Below, in pieces: positions 53,498 through 63,164 of a stretch of DNA of 64,000 nucleotides (its first letter is position 1; every line of letters begins with the position of its first letter). The notes under the pieces are model-generated. The model searched no databases. It worked only from the letters and a program-made list of their open reading frames with translations, and was not told where the DNA came from. Source of the DNA: Prochlorococcus sp. AG-355-P18. GTDB taxonomy: Bacteria; Cyanobacteriota; Cyanobacteriia; PCC-6307; Cyanobiaceae. The DNA is taken from contig QCER01000002.1 of the NCBI GenBank assembly GCA_003280515.1, positions 85,424-149,423 on the forward strand, given 5' to 3'. The position numbers were made by a program, and so were the translations under genes.

Positions 53498-54715
53498 ATG
53501 GAAATTATTGAGAAAATAAAAACTAATAAATCGGATGAGAATATAACAGAAATACAAAAAATCTGTCTTCATAAATTACAATCAAGTCCTCTCCCTAATC
53601 CTAAAAGTGAACTATGGAGACTTTCAAATAAATCAAAATTGTCAAACTTTTTAGATTACTCAGTTAATGAAAAAGATTCAAAATTTGATGTACCATATCC
53701 GAAAAATTCTCAAAGTACTATTAGATTAATAATTGGTGAGAATTGCCAAATTAAAATAATAGAGAACAATTATTCAATTCAGCAATTAAGCGAGGATGAA
53801 TTACAAAAATATATCAAGGAACAGATATCTTTTTTTAAGCAAAACGAAAATTGGAGTGACCTACTAAATCTGTCTTTAAGTTGTAAAAATAATATTTTGG
53901 GATTAAAAATAAATGGATCAAAAATTCCTCCTATTGAAATTTTTAGTCATGCATCAAGTAATTCTTTAAAAGCAAAAACTCTCGTAATATTTTTAGAAAA
54001 TAATTGTGATGTTGAATTATTGCAAGTAAATCTTGGTAAAGAAAACTCTTCATTATCTCAATCAACTTTCTTTTGCTTGAAAGAAAATAGTTCCGTAAAT
54101 CATGGTGTTGTATCTTACGGTGAAAACAGATCCAATCTATTAAATTCTCTCAATGTAATTCAACAAAAAAATAGTGAATACAACTTAGGTTCCTTACATT
54201 TCAAATTCAATTACGCGAGATTCGAAATAAATATTAAACAATCTGCGGGAAACGCTAAGACAAATATCAAAGGTATGCAAATAACAAAAAAAGATGAGCA
54301 AATTTCAACCTATACAAAAATAGAATTTAATGGCCCAAATGGATTTCTAGATCAAATTAATAAATCACTTGCTGATGACAAATCTCATGCAATATTTGAA
54401 GGTTCAATAATAGTTCCGAAAATTGCCCAGAGAACTGATGCTTCCCAATTAAGCAGAAATTTACTTTTATCAAATCGCGCACAAATAGATACTAAACCTC
54501 AATTAGAAATAATTGCTGATGATGTGAAATGCAAACATGGAGCTACAATTTCGCAACTAAATGAAGAAGAACTTTTTTATATGCGAACAAGAGGGATCAC
54601 ATTATCAGAAGCAAGTAAACTACAATTAAGTTCTTACTTTCAAGAAATAATTTCATTTATTCCCGTTTCAAAAGATAAATGGGATTTACTTGATAAACTT
54701 TTAAATGAGAATTAA
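53498..54715 (+). CDS. sufD: Fe-S cluster scaffold component SufD
   Basis: Partner of SufB in the scaffold, needed for iron entry. 405 residues. The N-terminal helical region is followed by a beta-helix core and the C-terminal family signature (PQLEIIADDVKCKHGATISQLNEEELFYMRTRGI) with a conserved Cys-x-His. Starts 4 bases after sufC and overlaps sufS by one base, so the operon is translationally coupled. Confidence 0.95.
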   Translation: MEIIEKIKTNKSDENITEIQKICLHKLQSSPLPNPKSELWRLSNKSKLSNFLDYSVNEKDSKFDVPYPKNSQSTIRLIIGENCQIKIIENNYSIQQLSEDELQKYIKEQISFFKQNENWSDLLNLSLSCKNNILGLKINGSKIPPIEIFSHASSNSLKAKTLVIFLENNCDVELLQVNLGKENSSLSQSTFFCLKENSSVNHGVVSYGENRSNLLNSLNVIQQKNSEYNLGSLHFKFNYARFEINIKQSAGNAKTNIKGMQITKKDEQISTYTKIEFNGPNGFLDQINKSLADDKSHAIFEGSIIVPKIAQRTDASQLSRNLLLSNRAQIDTKPQLEIIADDVKCKHGATISQLNEEELFYMRTRGITLSEASKLQLSSYFQEIISFIPVSKDKWDLLDKLLNEN

Positions 54716-55968
54716 TGGAAACGATTCAAAATTTCCCTGAAATAACGAAGAAAGACTTTCCTCTTTTAAATAAGAACTTAAAAAGTAATGAGCAAATTAT
54801 TTATTTAGACCACGCTGCCACCACACAAAAACCAATACAAGTCCTTAAAAAAATAGATGAATATTACAAAAACTTTAATGCCAATGTACATAGAGGGGCG
54901 CATCAATTAAGTGCTAAAGCAACAGAAGAATTTGAACATGCACGACATCTAATAAGCAAATATATAAAAGCGAATTCAGCAAAAGAAATTATTTTCACAA
55001 GAAATGCTACTGAAGCAATCAATCTAGTAGCTAGATCGTGGGGCGAATATTTATTAAAAGAAAACGATGAAATTCTCTTGTCAATAATGGAGCATCATAG
55101 CAATATTGTTCCATGGCAAATGGTTGCAGCAAAAAATAAATGCAAATTAAAATTTATAGGTATAGATAAAGATGGAAAATTAGATATAGAAGACTTTAAA
55201 TCAAAACTAACATCTAGAACTAAACTTGTTAGCCTAGTACATGTTAGTAATACTCTAGGTTGCTGTAATCCAATCAAAGAAATAACTAAATTAGCTAAAC
55301 AAAAAGGTTCTTTAGTGTTAATAGATGCATGCCAAAGTTTGGCTCATCAAAAACTGGATGTGATTGATCTCAATATAGATTTTTTAGCTGGATCAGGACA
55401 TAAACTATGCGGTCCTACAGGTATTGGTTTCCTCTGGTCAAGAAAAGAAATTCTAGAAAAAATTCCTCCTCTTTTTGGAGGTGGCGAAATGATTCAAGAT
55501 GTTTTTGAAGAGACAAGTACTTGGGCAGAGCTACCACACAAATTTGAAGCTGGAACTCCAGCTATTGCAGAAGCAATAGGTCTTGCAGAAGCAATCAATT
55601 ATATTAACAATATTGGATTGAATGAAATTCATGAATATGAAAAGACTATTACTAAATATTTATTTGAAAAATTAAATCAAATAGAAAATATTGAAATCAT
55701 TGGTCCTACGCCGGAGATAGATCCAGACAGAGCCTCACTCGCAACCTTTTATATAAAAAATATACATTCAAATGATATTGCTGAAATTCTTGATTCAAAA
55801 GGAATTTGCATCAGAAGTGGCCACCATTGCTGTCAACCTCTTCACAGATACATTGGAATTAAATCAACAGCTAGAATCAGCATGAATTTCACAACCAATA
55901 AGGAAGAAATTGATATGTTTATAGAAAAATTAAAAGATACTATTGATTTTCTAAAAATCAATTCTTAA
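54715..55968 (+). CDS. sufS: Cysteine desulfurase SufS
   Basis: PLP enzyme taking sulfur from cysteine for cluster assembly. Start region IYLDHAATTQKPIQVL, cofactor-binding TEAINLVARSWG and SIMEHHSNIVPWQ, PLP lysine in AGSGHKLCGPTG, and the catalytic cysteine in SGHHCCQPLHRY. Group II (SufS/CsdB) type, 417 residues. Starts on the last base of sufD and its end overlaps the convergent peptidase gene by 4 bases. Confidence 0.96.
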   Translation: METIQNFPEITKKDFPLLNKNLKSNEQIIYLDHAATTQKPIQVLKKIDEYYKNFNANVHRGAHQLSAKATEEFEHARHLISKYIKANSAKEIIFTRNATEAINLVARSWGEYLLKENDEILLSIMEHHSNIVPWQMVAAKNKCKLKFIGIDKDGKLDIEDFKSKLTSRTKLVSLVHVSNTLGCCNPIKEITKLAKQKGSLVLIDACQSLAHQKLDVIDLNIDFLAGSGHKLCGPTGIGFLWSRKEILEKIPPLFGGGEMIQDVFEETSTWAELPHKFEAGTPAIAEAIGLAEAINYINNIGLNEIHEYEKTITKYLFEKLNQIENIEIIGPTPEIDPDRASLATFYIKNIHSNDIAEILDSKGICIRSGHHCCQPLHRYIGIKSTARISMNFTTNKEEIDMFIEKLKDTIDFLKINS

Positions 55969-57890
55969 ATATTCAAAGCATTTTTTAAAAATTCCTGAGA
56001 TTTTTGCATTACTACTTCTTTATTTTCAATATTTCTAAAACCATGCCCTTCATTATCAAAAAAAATAACTTCTGAATATTTATTATTCTGAATCAAAATT
56101 TCTTGAATTTTTAAAGTTTGTTTATAAGAAATAACTGTATCTTTTTTCCCATGAAACAATAAAATAGGTTTTTTTATTTTGTTAATATGATTTATCGGTG
56201 ATCTATTTATATAATTATCAAGGTTTTTGGCATAATTTCCTACCAAGGAATTTAAATAATCTTTTTCAAACCTATGAGTGTTGTAATGCATATCCTTCAA
56301 ATCAATAACAGGATATTTACAAATTGCTGCTGTAAAAATAGACCCATATAATAAACAATTCAGGGCAGTTAAACCGCCAGCACTATTCCCAAAAATTACT
56401 ACTTTTTCACTATCAACTTGATTTGATTGAATCAGCTCAAGAGCTAATGCTTTGCAATCATAAGAATCAACAATACCCCATTTATTATTCAACCTCTCTC
56501 TATATGCTTTGCCAAATCCTGATGATCCTCCATAATTGACTTCAGCAACAAAAAATCCCTTCGACGTCCAATATTGAACTTCAGAATTATATGATCCATC
56601 AAAACATGAAGTTGGCCCGCTATGTGCTCTAACAAGGAGCGGTGGCTTTCTAAAATTTTCAACAAGCGGTTGATAAAGAAAAGAATGAGTAGATTGAGCC
56701 TCAAAACCTTTAAACCAAAATGTTTCAGGTTTTGAACAATTTTTTATGTGATCAATAAATATCTGCTCAGAAAAATTTGATAAAACTTTTTTTGCAAAAT
56801 CAATTTCAAATACAATTCCCAAAAAATCAGATCCATAACCTCTTAAAAGAACTTTTTTTTGAAAAACACCAAAATCACTTATTGAGGTAAAAGGAGTAGA
56901 AAATTCTTTAACAAATTCAAGATCTTTATATTGTTCCACTATTAAACTATTTTCTTTTTTTGCGACACAAAATAAATTTTTTATAGTCCCTGAAAAAAAT
57001 GCCATTCCAGAGACCCATTGTGGTGCTCCATATTCAATCAAATTTCTCTCGACTCTTTTCTTAATAAAAATATTCTCAATTTCACTAACATCTAAAAACA
57101 ATAAGTTCCACCATCCAGAACTATCTTCAGAACATACCAAATGTGTTTCACTTATCCAATAGGGTTGAAAAAAAGAAACATTTTTTTTGGTATTTATCAG
57201 CTCATTTGAGAATTTTTTTATTTTTTGTATCTCGCCATCTAAATCTATTTGAGCAAAAAACAGCTCATTTTTCTCCCAGGGCATATGTGGAGAATCCCAC
57301 TCTATCCAAGAAAGTAAGTTAGCAGATGTATTAGAAGATAATTCTCCAGCAAAATTGTTAAATTTTTTTATTCGATGAATATCTTGTTTGGTTTTTTTTA
57401 AATTTAAAGAAAATAAATAATCTCTATTATTTATTTCGCAAATTCCATACAATAAATTTTTTTCAGAAATGACAAATGAAGAATCAAAATTTCCATCAAT
57501 TGATTTAGATAGTTGTCTAGCTTCTTGAACTGAAATGAGATATTTATTTTGGCTTCTATAAGTTGACGCTGCCTGTTTAAAAATTTGAAACCATACTGCC
57601 TTGGTAATCTGATCTATCCATATTAAATAAAAATTATTTTTAAAATTTATACATTTATAAGATTTACCACCATATCCATGAAAATTATTTTTAATATTAT
57701 ATTTTTTACTTGTTAATTGCTGAGGAAAAGCTTCTTTAACATTAAATGGTCTTGCAAAAATGGCATTTTCATTTTGACCTTCACCAACAACATCTATCCA
57801 AAAAATAGTATCCCTTATAATAGTTAATTCCTTGAAAGCATTTTTTTTATATTCAGTTTGCCTAACTTTTAACTTATCATCATTACTCAT
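55965..57890 (-). CDS. S9-family (prolyl oligopeptidase-like) peptidase
   Basis: An N-terminal beta-propeller-like domain (about 1-400) and a C-terminal alpha/beta hydrolase. Catalytic triad: Ser in VVIFGNSAGGLTALN (GxSxGG), Asp in LLFHGKKDTVIS and His in NEGHGFRNIENK. It is 641 residues with no signal peptide, so cytoplasmic. Peptide hydrolysis is likely, but the substrate is unknown. Its stop overlaps sufS and it is divergent from def. Confidence 0.88.
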   Translation of the reverse strand: MSNDDKLKVRQTEYKKNAFKELTIIRDTIFWIDVVGEGQNENAIFARPFNVKEAFPQQLTSKKYNIKNNFHGYGGKSYKCINFKNNFYLIWIDQITKAVWFQIFKQAASTYRSQNKYLISVQEARQLSKSIDGNFDSSFVISEKNLLYGICEINNRDYLFSLNLKKTKQDIHRIKKFNNFAGELSSNTSANLLSWIEWDSPHMPWEKNELFFAQIDLDGEIQKIKKFSNELINTKKNVSFFQPYWISETHLVCSEDSSGWWNLLFLDVSEIENIFIKKRVERNLIEYGAPQWVSGMAFFSGTIKNLFCVAKKENSLIVEQYKDLEFVKEFSTPFTSISDFGVFQKKVLLRGYGSDFLGIVFEIDFAKKVLSNFSEQIFIDHIKNCSKPETFWFKGFEAQSTHSFLYQPLVENFRKPPLLVRAHSGPTSCFDGSYNSEVQYWTSKGFFVAEVNYGGSSGFGKAYRERLNNKWGIVDSYDCKALALELIQSNQVDSEKVVIFGNSAGGLTALNCLLYGSIFTAAICKYPVIDLKDMHYNTHRFEKDYLNSLVGNYAKNLDNYINRSPINHINKIKKPILLFHGKKDTVISYKQTLKIQEILIQNNKYSEVIFFDNEGHGFRNIENKEVVMQKSQEFLKNALNI

Positions 57891-57963
57891 AAAAAAATAT
57901 AAAGAAAGTAAATTAAAGTGCTAGTATTTTTATAGCTAAACTATTAACTAAAAACTTTTTAAC

Positions 57964-58569
57964 GTGGCAAACCATTTTTCACAACTTGCAAAAAAGTCAA
58001 GAACAAATGGAAGCTCAGAAAAAATTGCAAAAGAACAAACAGGTAAACCATCTCTAGATATTTATAAACTTGGTGATGATGTATTAAGACAAAATTCCAA
58101 AAGAATAACTAAGGTTGACGAATCGATTAGAAAACTTGCTCGAGAAATGCTTCAAAGCATGTATGCAGCTAAAGGAATTGGACTTGCCGCGCCTCAAATT
58201 GGTATCAACAAAGAGCTTCTTGTCATAGATGTAAATTTTGAAGATTCAGCAGCAGAACCTCTAATATTAATAAATCCAGAAATTACAGACTTTGGAACAA
58301 CCCTTAATTCATACGAAGAAGGCTGCTTAAGTATACCTGGCGTATATTTGAATGTAGTGAGACCATCGACTATAAAATTAAAATTTAGAGATGAAATGGG
58401 GAGACCACGTAAGATGAAAGCAGATGGACTTCTTGCGAGATGTATTCAACACGAAATGGATCACTTAAACGGAATATTATTTGTTGATAGAGTTACATCA
58501 AAAGATGATTTGAGCAAAGAACTTATAAAAGAAGGTTTCAACGAAAAAGACGTAATTTCTATTAATTAA
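57964..58569 (+). CDS. def: Peptide deformylase
   Basis: Removes the formyl group from nascent proteins. Three motifs are present: GIGLAAPQIG (71-80), EEGCLSIPG (metal-ligand Cys121) and QHEMDHLNG (both metal-ligand histidines). GTG start, 201 residues, with an N-terminal extension of about 25 residues compared with E. coli that looks cyanobacterial. The HIT gene follows after 4 bases. Confidence 0.96.
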   Translation: MANHFSQLAKKSRTNGSSEKIAKEQTGKPSLDIYKLGDDVLRQNSKRITKVDESIRKLAREMLQSMYAAKGIGLAAPQIGINKELLVIDVNFEDSAAEPLILINPEITDFGTTLNSYEEGCLSIPGVYLNVVRPSTIKLKFRDEMGRPRKMKADGLLARCIQHEMDHLNGILFVDRVTSKDDLSKELIKEGFNEKDVISIN

Positions 58570-58573
58570 TCTA

Positions 58574-58915
58574 ATGACTGAAACTACAATTTTTCAAAAA
58601 ATAATTAATGGAGAAATACCCTGCGATAAGCTTTTTGAAGATGAGTTTTGTATTGCGTTTAATGATATCCAAGCACAAGCACCAGTACATTTTTTAGTGA
58701 TCCCAAAAAAGCAAATTATTAGTTTATTAGATTGTATTGAAGAAGATGCAAGTTTACTAGGACATTTACTTATTGTTGGTAGTCAAATAGCTAAATCAAA
58801 AAATTTAACTAATTGGAGAACAGTAATTAATTCTGGAGCAGAATCCGGACAAACAGTTTTTCATTTGCATATTCATTTTTTATCTGGAAGAAAAATGAAT
58901 TGGCCCCCAGGTTAA
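58574..58915 (+). CDS. HIT-family (histidine triad) nucleotide hydrolase, Hint type
   Basis: 113-residue HIT-fold protein, probably hydrolysing adenosine phosphoramidates. N-terminal TIFQKIINGEIPCDKLFEDE, the pattern ALxDIxAQAPxHFLVIPKK (FNDIQAQAPVHFLVIPKK) and the C-terminal histidine triad HLHIHFLSGRKMNWPPG are all canonical Hint motifs. Close to def (4-base gap), so a shared transcript is likely. Confidence 0.93.
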   Translation: MTETTIFQKIINGEIPCDKLFEDEFCIAFNDIQAQAPVHFLVIPKKQIISLLDCIEEDASLLGHLLIVGSQIAKSKNLTNWRTVINSGAESGQTVFHLHIHFLSGRKMNWPPG

Positions 58916-58962
58916 AACTCTCGAAAGAAAAGTTTATGGGTTATAAATAAGGAAAAAACATA

Positions 58963-59241
58963 ATGAACACACCAGACTCCTTAAATACAAAGTCCAAAAA
59001 TTTATTCAATTTAATCTCAAAAAATTGGGAAGATCTAGACGATACACTTAAAATTAAGTTAATAAAAATTTGGAAAGTTTTAACTTATAAATGGCAATTA
59101 CAAATTCTATTTAATCTACCTTTTCTTTTATGGTGGGCATTGGATAAATCTTTTCCAAAAGTTCATAAATTTGATATGACAATCTTGAATTATTTAAATC
59201 TACCTGACTGGGCACTTTCATTTATTGGCTTTGGTCAATAG
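58963..59241 (+). CDS. Hypothetical membrane-associated protein, 92 aa
   Basis: Unrecognised. A hydrophilic N-terminal part (KNLFNLISKNWEDLDDTLKIKLIKIW) is followed by an amphipathic/hydrophobic segment rich in Trp (WQLQILFNLPFLLWWALDKSFP) and a second hydrophobic stretch (LNLPDWALSFIGFG). One or two membrane helices are likely. It precedes an ABCD-family transporter by 42 bases on the same strand and may be an accessory. Confidence 0.65.
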   Translation: MNTPDSLNTKSKNLFNLISKNWEDLDDTLKIKLIKIWKVLTYKWQLQILFNLPFLLWWALDKSFPKVHKFDMTILNYLNLPDWALSFIGFGQ

Positions 59242-59283
59242 ACTGCTAAAAGTTATAATTTACCTTATAAAACTAGTCTAGTA

Positions 59284-61266
59284 ATGAATAAAGCAATTAA
59301 TAATAAAACAAAAATATTGTACCAATTACAAAAATTAAGGAAGTTATCCCAGCCTTTTTTCCTTCCCATAGATCAATGTAATGGATTTCAATTCATATGG
59401 CTTTTGATTTCTCTTTTATTTTGTGTTGGAGGTGTAGTACTTGTTGGTCTTACAGGAATAATTAGTTTTTTTGAAAGCTTTCAACCAATTTTTCTTGAAA
59501 AGTATTTCGGAGGTGTAGTAAGTACTATAAATTCAATTTGGGCTGGTAGCTGGGGATTGCTTTTCTCTGCCTTATTTCTAATTGGATCAGGGAGCTTTTT
59601 TAGCTTAAGACGTCAATTAAAAAACCGTAGATGGTTACATTGGTTATTCCTTGCGATAATAGTATTAATGCTTTTAGCTGTAAATGGAATAAACGCAGGT
59701 ATTGGGTTCATTGCAAGAGATTTAACAAATGCTTTGGTAGAAAAACAAGAAGATGGATTTTATCGGATATTGGGAATTTACGCTTGTTGTTTCGCTGTCG
59801 CCCTACCAATACGTGTTTCCCAAATATTTTTTACATATAAGTTAGGAATAATTTGGAGAGAATGGCTTTCAAAAAGTTTGGTCAAAGATTATATGACTAA
59901 TAAAGCTTATTACCAATTAAATCCCAATGATGAAGAACAAACCGATGTAGATAATCCTGATCAAAGAATCACAGATGATACCCGAGCTTTTACCGGGCAA
60001 AGTCTCTCTTTCACATTAGGTATTTTTGATGCCCTACTAACATTTTCACTTAATATTCTTATCTTATGGAGTATTAGTAGAACACTCACTTTTTCTTTGT
60101 TTGGTTACGCTGCATTTGCAACTTCTATCCTTTTAATTGCTGGGAAAAATCTTGTAAAGATTGACTTTGATCAACTCAGATATGAAGCAGATTTTCGATA
60201 TGGCTTAGTACATATTAGAGATAATGCTGAATCAATAGCCTTTTATTCTGGCGAAAATCCTGAGCGAAGTGAAACTGAAAGACGCTTAGGAGAAGTGGTG
60301 AGAAACTTTAATTTACTGATTATATGGAGAGTAATAATAGACGTCATGAGAAGATCCATTAATTATGCTGGAAATTTCTTTCCATATTTAATAATGGCAA
60401 TCCCTTACTTTAAAGGTGATATTGATTATGGACGCTTTATTCAGGCAAGCTTTGCATTTGGAATGGTTGAAGGCTCTTTATTTTTCATTGTTAATCAAAT
60501 CGAAGAACTTGCAAAATTTACTGCTGGTATTGGCAGATTAGAAGGATTTCAATCAAAAGTTGAATCTATTAGTCAAACCAACCCAACAAGCAATCAAAAC
60601 GTTATTTCAGATTACCCCTCAATTCTTATTAATAATGCTGACCTTTGCCCACCAGGATCAAATAAAACAATAATTAAAAATTTAAATTTAAGCATCGACA
60701 ATAATCAATCACTTTTGGTTGTAGGACCATCTGGGTGCGGAAAAACATCTTTACTAAGAATGATTAGTGGTTTATGGGAACCAGATCATGGAGTAATTAA
60801 AAAACCAAAAATTGGGGAATTATTATTCATACCTCAAAAACCATATATGTTACTTGGTTCTTTAAGGGAACAATTATGTTATCCCACAGAAGTTAATAAA
60901 TTTAGCGATGAACATCTTACTTCTGTACTAAATGAAGTAAATTTAAAAACCTTGGTGGATCGGTATCCTAATCTTGATATCAAACAAGATTGGCCAAGAA
61001 TTCTTTCCCTAGGCGAGCAACAAAGATTGGCTTTTGCAAGACTCTTACTAAATTCTCCAAGATTTGCAGTACTTGATGAGGCAACAAGTGCTTTAGATAT
61101 TAAAACTGAAAAAAAACTATATAGTTTGCTAAAGGAACGAGAACTTTCTCTTATTAGTGTTGGACATAGACCTAGCTTAAGAGATTTTCACGAGAATATT
61201 TTGGAATTAAATGGAAAAGGAGACTGGAAATTATTGACTTCTGATAAGTATAATTTTAAGGATTAA
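59284..61266 (+). CDS. ABC transporter, SbmA/BacA-type permease-ATPase fusion (ABCD family)
   Basis: A full half-transporter of 660 residues: an N-terminal membrane domain of about six helices (LLISLLFCVGGVVLVGLTGIISFFESF; LHWLFLAIIVLMLLAVNGINAG) with the family DNPDQRITDDTR motif near 222-233, and a C-terminal ATPase with Walker A VGPSGCGKTSLL, signature LSLGEQQRLAFARLLL and Walker B FAVLDEATSALD. Relatives import cobalamin, long-chain acyl groups or peptides. The substrate here is unknown. It is 8 bases upstream of an hli gene. Confidence 0.85.
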   Translation: MNKAINNKTKILYQLQKLRKLSQPFFLPIDQCNGFQFIWLLISLLFCVGGVVLVGLTGIISFFESFQPIFLEKYFGGVVSTINSIWAGSWGLLFSALFLIGSGSFFSLRRQLKNRRWLHWLFLAIIVLMLLAVNGINAGIGFIARDLTNALVEKQEDGFYRILGIYACCFAVALPIRVSQIFFTYKLGIIWREWLSKSLVKDYMTNKAYYQLNPNDEEQTDVDNPDQRITDDTRAFTGQSLSFTLGIFDALLTFSLNILILWSISRTLTFSLFGYAAFATSILLIAGKNLVKIDFDQLRYEADFRYGLVHIRDNAESIAFYSGENPERSETERRLGEVVRNFNLLIIWRVIIDVMRRSINYAGNFFPYLIMAIPYFKGDIDYGRFIQASFAFGMVEGSLFFIVNQIEELAKFTAGIGRLEGFQSKVESISQTNPTSNQNVISDYPSILINNADLCPPGSNKTIIKNLNLSIDNNQSLLVVGPSGCGKTSLLRMISGLWEPDHGVIKKPKIGELLFIPQKPYMLLGSLREQLCYPTEVNKFSDEHLTSVLNEVNLKTLVDRYPNLDIKQDWPRILSLGEQQRLAFARLLLNSPRFAVLDEATSALDIKTEKKLYSLLKERELSLISVGHRPSLRDFHENILELNGKGDWKLLTSDKYNFKD

Positions 61267-61274
61267 CAAAAAAA

Positions 61275-61550
61275 ATGAATTCTAAAGAAGAACAAACTAA
61301 CTCAGAAGTCACTAATTTAGAGAATGAGAGTTTGATAGAACAGCAGAAAGATCCAAATTACATCAATGAACAAATTTTAGAAAATAAATCAGATGAAAAA
61401 TCTATAGAAATTAAAGATGAATATAAATTTGGATGGGGTAGTTATTCAGAAATAACTAATGGAAGATTTGCAATGATTGGCTTCCTTGCAATTATATTGA
61501 TCGAATTATTTAGTAAACAACCGTTTTTAAAATGGGCAGGAATCTTATAA
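61275..61550 (+). CDS. hli: High light-inducible protein (Hli) with extended N-terminus, 91 aa
   Basis: A chlorophyll-binding single-helix protein. The signature EITNGRFAMIGF is near residues 58-69 within one membrane helix (FLAIILIELF). An acidic, disordered N-terminal extension of about 50 residues (EEQTNSEVTNLENESLIEQQ) makes it about twice the length of the 48-residue copy at 33.1 kb. Eight bases after the ABC transporter stop, implying a shared transcript. Its stop directly abuts the stop of the convergent ycf66. Confidence 0.92.
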   Translation: MNSKEEQTNSEVTNLENESLIEQQKDPNYINEQILENKSDEKSIEIKDEYKFGWGSYSEITNGRFAMIGFLAIILIELFSKQPFLKWAGIL

Positions 61551-62486
61551 TTAATCATCAAATCTAGAACTATTATCTCTTGGTTTCTTCTTGTTTGTTC
61601 CAACGTTATATCTACTATTTTGATTTTTTGAACTTGATCTAGCTGAAGAGCTTACTCTACGAGTATCACGTGGTTTTTTGGCTTGATTAGCATCTTTAAA
61701 TGAAGCATCTTCTACTTGAGATGTTGAAGTTTGCTGCCTAATAGGGGATCTAGTAGATTTCTTTCTTAATGGAGAAGAATCACCATCAGTACCATCAGTA
61801 GATATATTATCTAGTCTAGAAACTGTCCGATTCATTCTGGGTCTTGACCCTGTTTTAACTTCATCACGAGATAAATTTCGTCTCTCACCAAAGTTATTTA
61901 TTGCTGGTTGTTTACTATTATTTTCAGAAGTCTGTCTTCTCCTTCTTACAGTTTCGTTATTGTCAAACTGACTGATTTCCCTTGTTGATGATCTACTTCT
62001 ACTTACTGCAGCAGAGGGTATAGCTCTCGAAACATTCCTCCTACGAGATCTCCCCTCCATATAGTCTTCTTCAAATTCATCATCTTGAGGTTTAAATCTT
62101 CTGGATGGTCTCTCAGATTCTTCAAACCTATCATAATCATCATTAAATCGGCCTCTAGAATTTCTGGGAACATCAGAAATAGGATCATCATCAAAATAAG
62201 ATGACCTTCTAGCTTGATCGGTAGCAACTCCCCTCAAACGCACACTTTCATATGCGAAAAAAACGGTAGTTCCTGCTAATAAAAACTGACCAAACTGAAG
62301 GATAGGATCTAACCTCCAGCCTTGAAAAAATAATATTCCTCCGCACAAAAGTCCAATTGCTGCGAAGAAAACATCATAATCCCGCGCCAAGGCAGGCTTA
62401 AAAGACCTCAAAAAATAAAGGCCTCCGCCACATACCGCGAGAACGATACCAACAATACTGGCCCAATTGAGACTAGCATTGACCAC
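61551..62486 (-). CDS. ycf66: Ycf66-family protein
   Basis: N-terminal region of about 100 residues with three membrane helices (WASIVGIVLAVCGGGLYFLRSFKPALARDYDVFFAAIGLLCGGILFFQGWRLDPILQFGQFLLAG) is the conserved Ycf66 domain of cyanobacteria and plastids. It is followed by roughly 200 residues of Arg/Ser/Asp-rich low-complexity sequence (SRRRNVSRAIP..., RRRRQTSENN). The function is unknown. The long tail probably varies between strains. It is 78 bases downstream of psbX on the same strand. Confidence 0.88.
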   Translation of the reverse strand: MVNASLNWASIVGIVLAVCGGGLYFLRSFKPALARDYDVFFAAIGLLCGGILFFQGWRLDPILQFGQFLLAGTTVFFAYESVRLRGVATDQARRSSYFDDDPISDVPRNSRGRFNDDYDRFEESERPSRRFKPQDDEFEEDYMEGRSRRRNVSRAIPSAAVSRSRSSTREISQFDNNETVRRRRQTSENNSKQPAINNFGERRNLSRDEVKTGSRPRMNRTVSRLDNISTDGTDGDSSPLRKKSTRSPIRQQTSTSQVEDASFKDANQAKKPRDTRRVSSSARSSSKNQNSRYNVGTNKKKPRDNSSRFDD

Positions 62487-62564
62487 ATTCTTTCTCCAAA
62501 AATTTATTTTTAAAAGGGTTACTTATATCCCCTATATATAGTGTACTTAAAACTTCTACAAAAA

Positions 62565-62750
62565 CTAGCGTCTTCCAGTAGAAGTTCGATCGAGGGAATC
62601 TTTCTGGCTGACAAAAATCAAAAATGCAGTGGCTGGAATAACGATAAGTAAGGCAGCTGCAATAAAACTACCTATCATTCCCACTGCAGAATTATTTGCA
62701 ACTTCAGCAGAAAAATCTGCGGCTAGTAATAAATTTGAGATTTGAAACAC
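62565..62750 (-). CDS. psbX: Photosystem II protein PsbX
   Basis: A single-helix photosystem II subunit near the quinone region. 61 residues: a hydrophilic start ([21 protein letters not shown]), helix [25 protein letters not shown] (about 24-48), and a short charged tail ([13 protein letters not shown]). It matches the Prochlorococcus PsbX as I remember it. A plausible promoter lies directly upstream. Ycf66 follows on the same strand. Confidence 0.93.
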   Translation of the reverse strand: MFQISNLLLAADFSAEVANNSAVGMIGSFIAAALLIVIPATAFLIFVSQKDSLDRTSTGRR

Positions 62751-62772
62751 TTTTTAAATATTAAATTCTCAA

Positions 62773-62800
62773 TTTATAATACGAATTAAATACGTTTCAA
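62773..62800 (-). promoter_or_regulatory. Candidate psbX promoter
   Basis: On the minus strand, TTGAAA (62795-62800) and TATAAA (62773-62778) are separated by 16 bases, close to the bacterial sigma-70 ideal. The -10 lies 22 bases upstream of the psbX ATG (62750). This is the clearest such pair I found by eye. Confidence 0.4.
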
Positions 62801-62831
62801 TGGGTTATTTATTAAGATGAGTTAAATAATT

Positions 62832-63146
62832 GTGATTTCCTTGCTTGTAAACTCTCTTCAAATTTTAGATATTAGTTTAGGAATTGCTCTTTCATATCTA
62901 ACTATAGTTTTTCTAATAAGATTAATACTTACTTGGTACCCAAAAATTGATTTAAGTAAAGGTTTATGGTTGTTAGTTTCAATACCATCAAGCTCTATTC
63001 TTAATTTAACAAGAAAAATAATTCCTCCAATTGGAGGCGTTGATGTTGGACCAGTAATTTGGATAGGATTTATAAGCTTTTTAAGAGAAATATTAGTCGG
63101 TCAGCAAGGGCTTATAAAACTTGCATTGAATACACATATTTCATAG
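62832..63146 (+). CDS. ycf19: Ycf19/YggT-family membrane protein
   Basis: A 104-residue YggT-fold protein with two membrane helices (SLGIALSYLTIVFLIRLILTWYP and the C-terminal VGPVIWIGFISFLREILV) and the family segment ILNLTRKIIPPIGGVDVGP. GTG start. The family is needed for proper thylakoid or nucleoid organisation in some species. It is divergent from psbX and convergent with accC. Confidence 0.85.
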   Translation: MISLLVNSLQILDISLGIALSYLTIVFLIRLILTWYPKIDLSKGLWLLVSIPSSSILNLTRKIIPPIGGVDVGPVIWIGFISFLREILVGQQGLIKLALNTHIS

Positions 63147-63164
63147 AAATCTTTTGATCATTTC

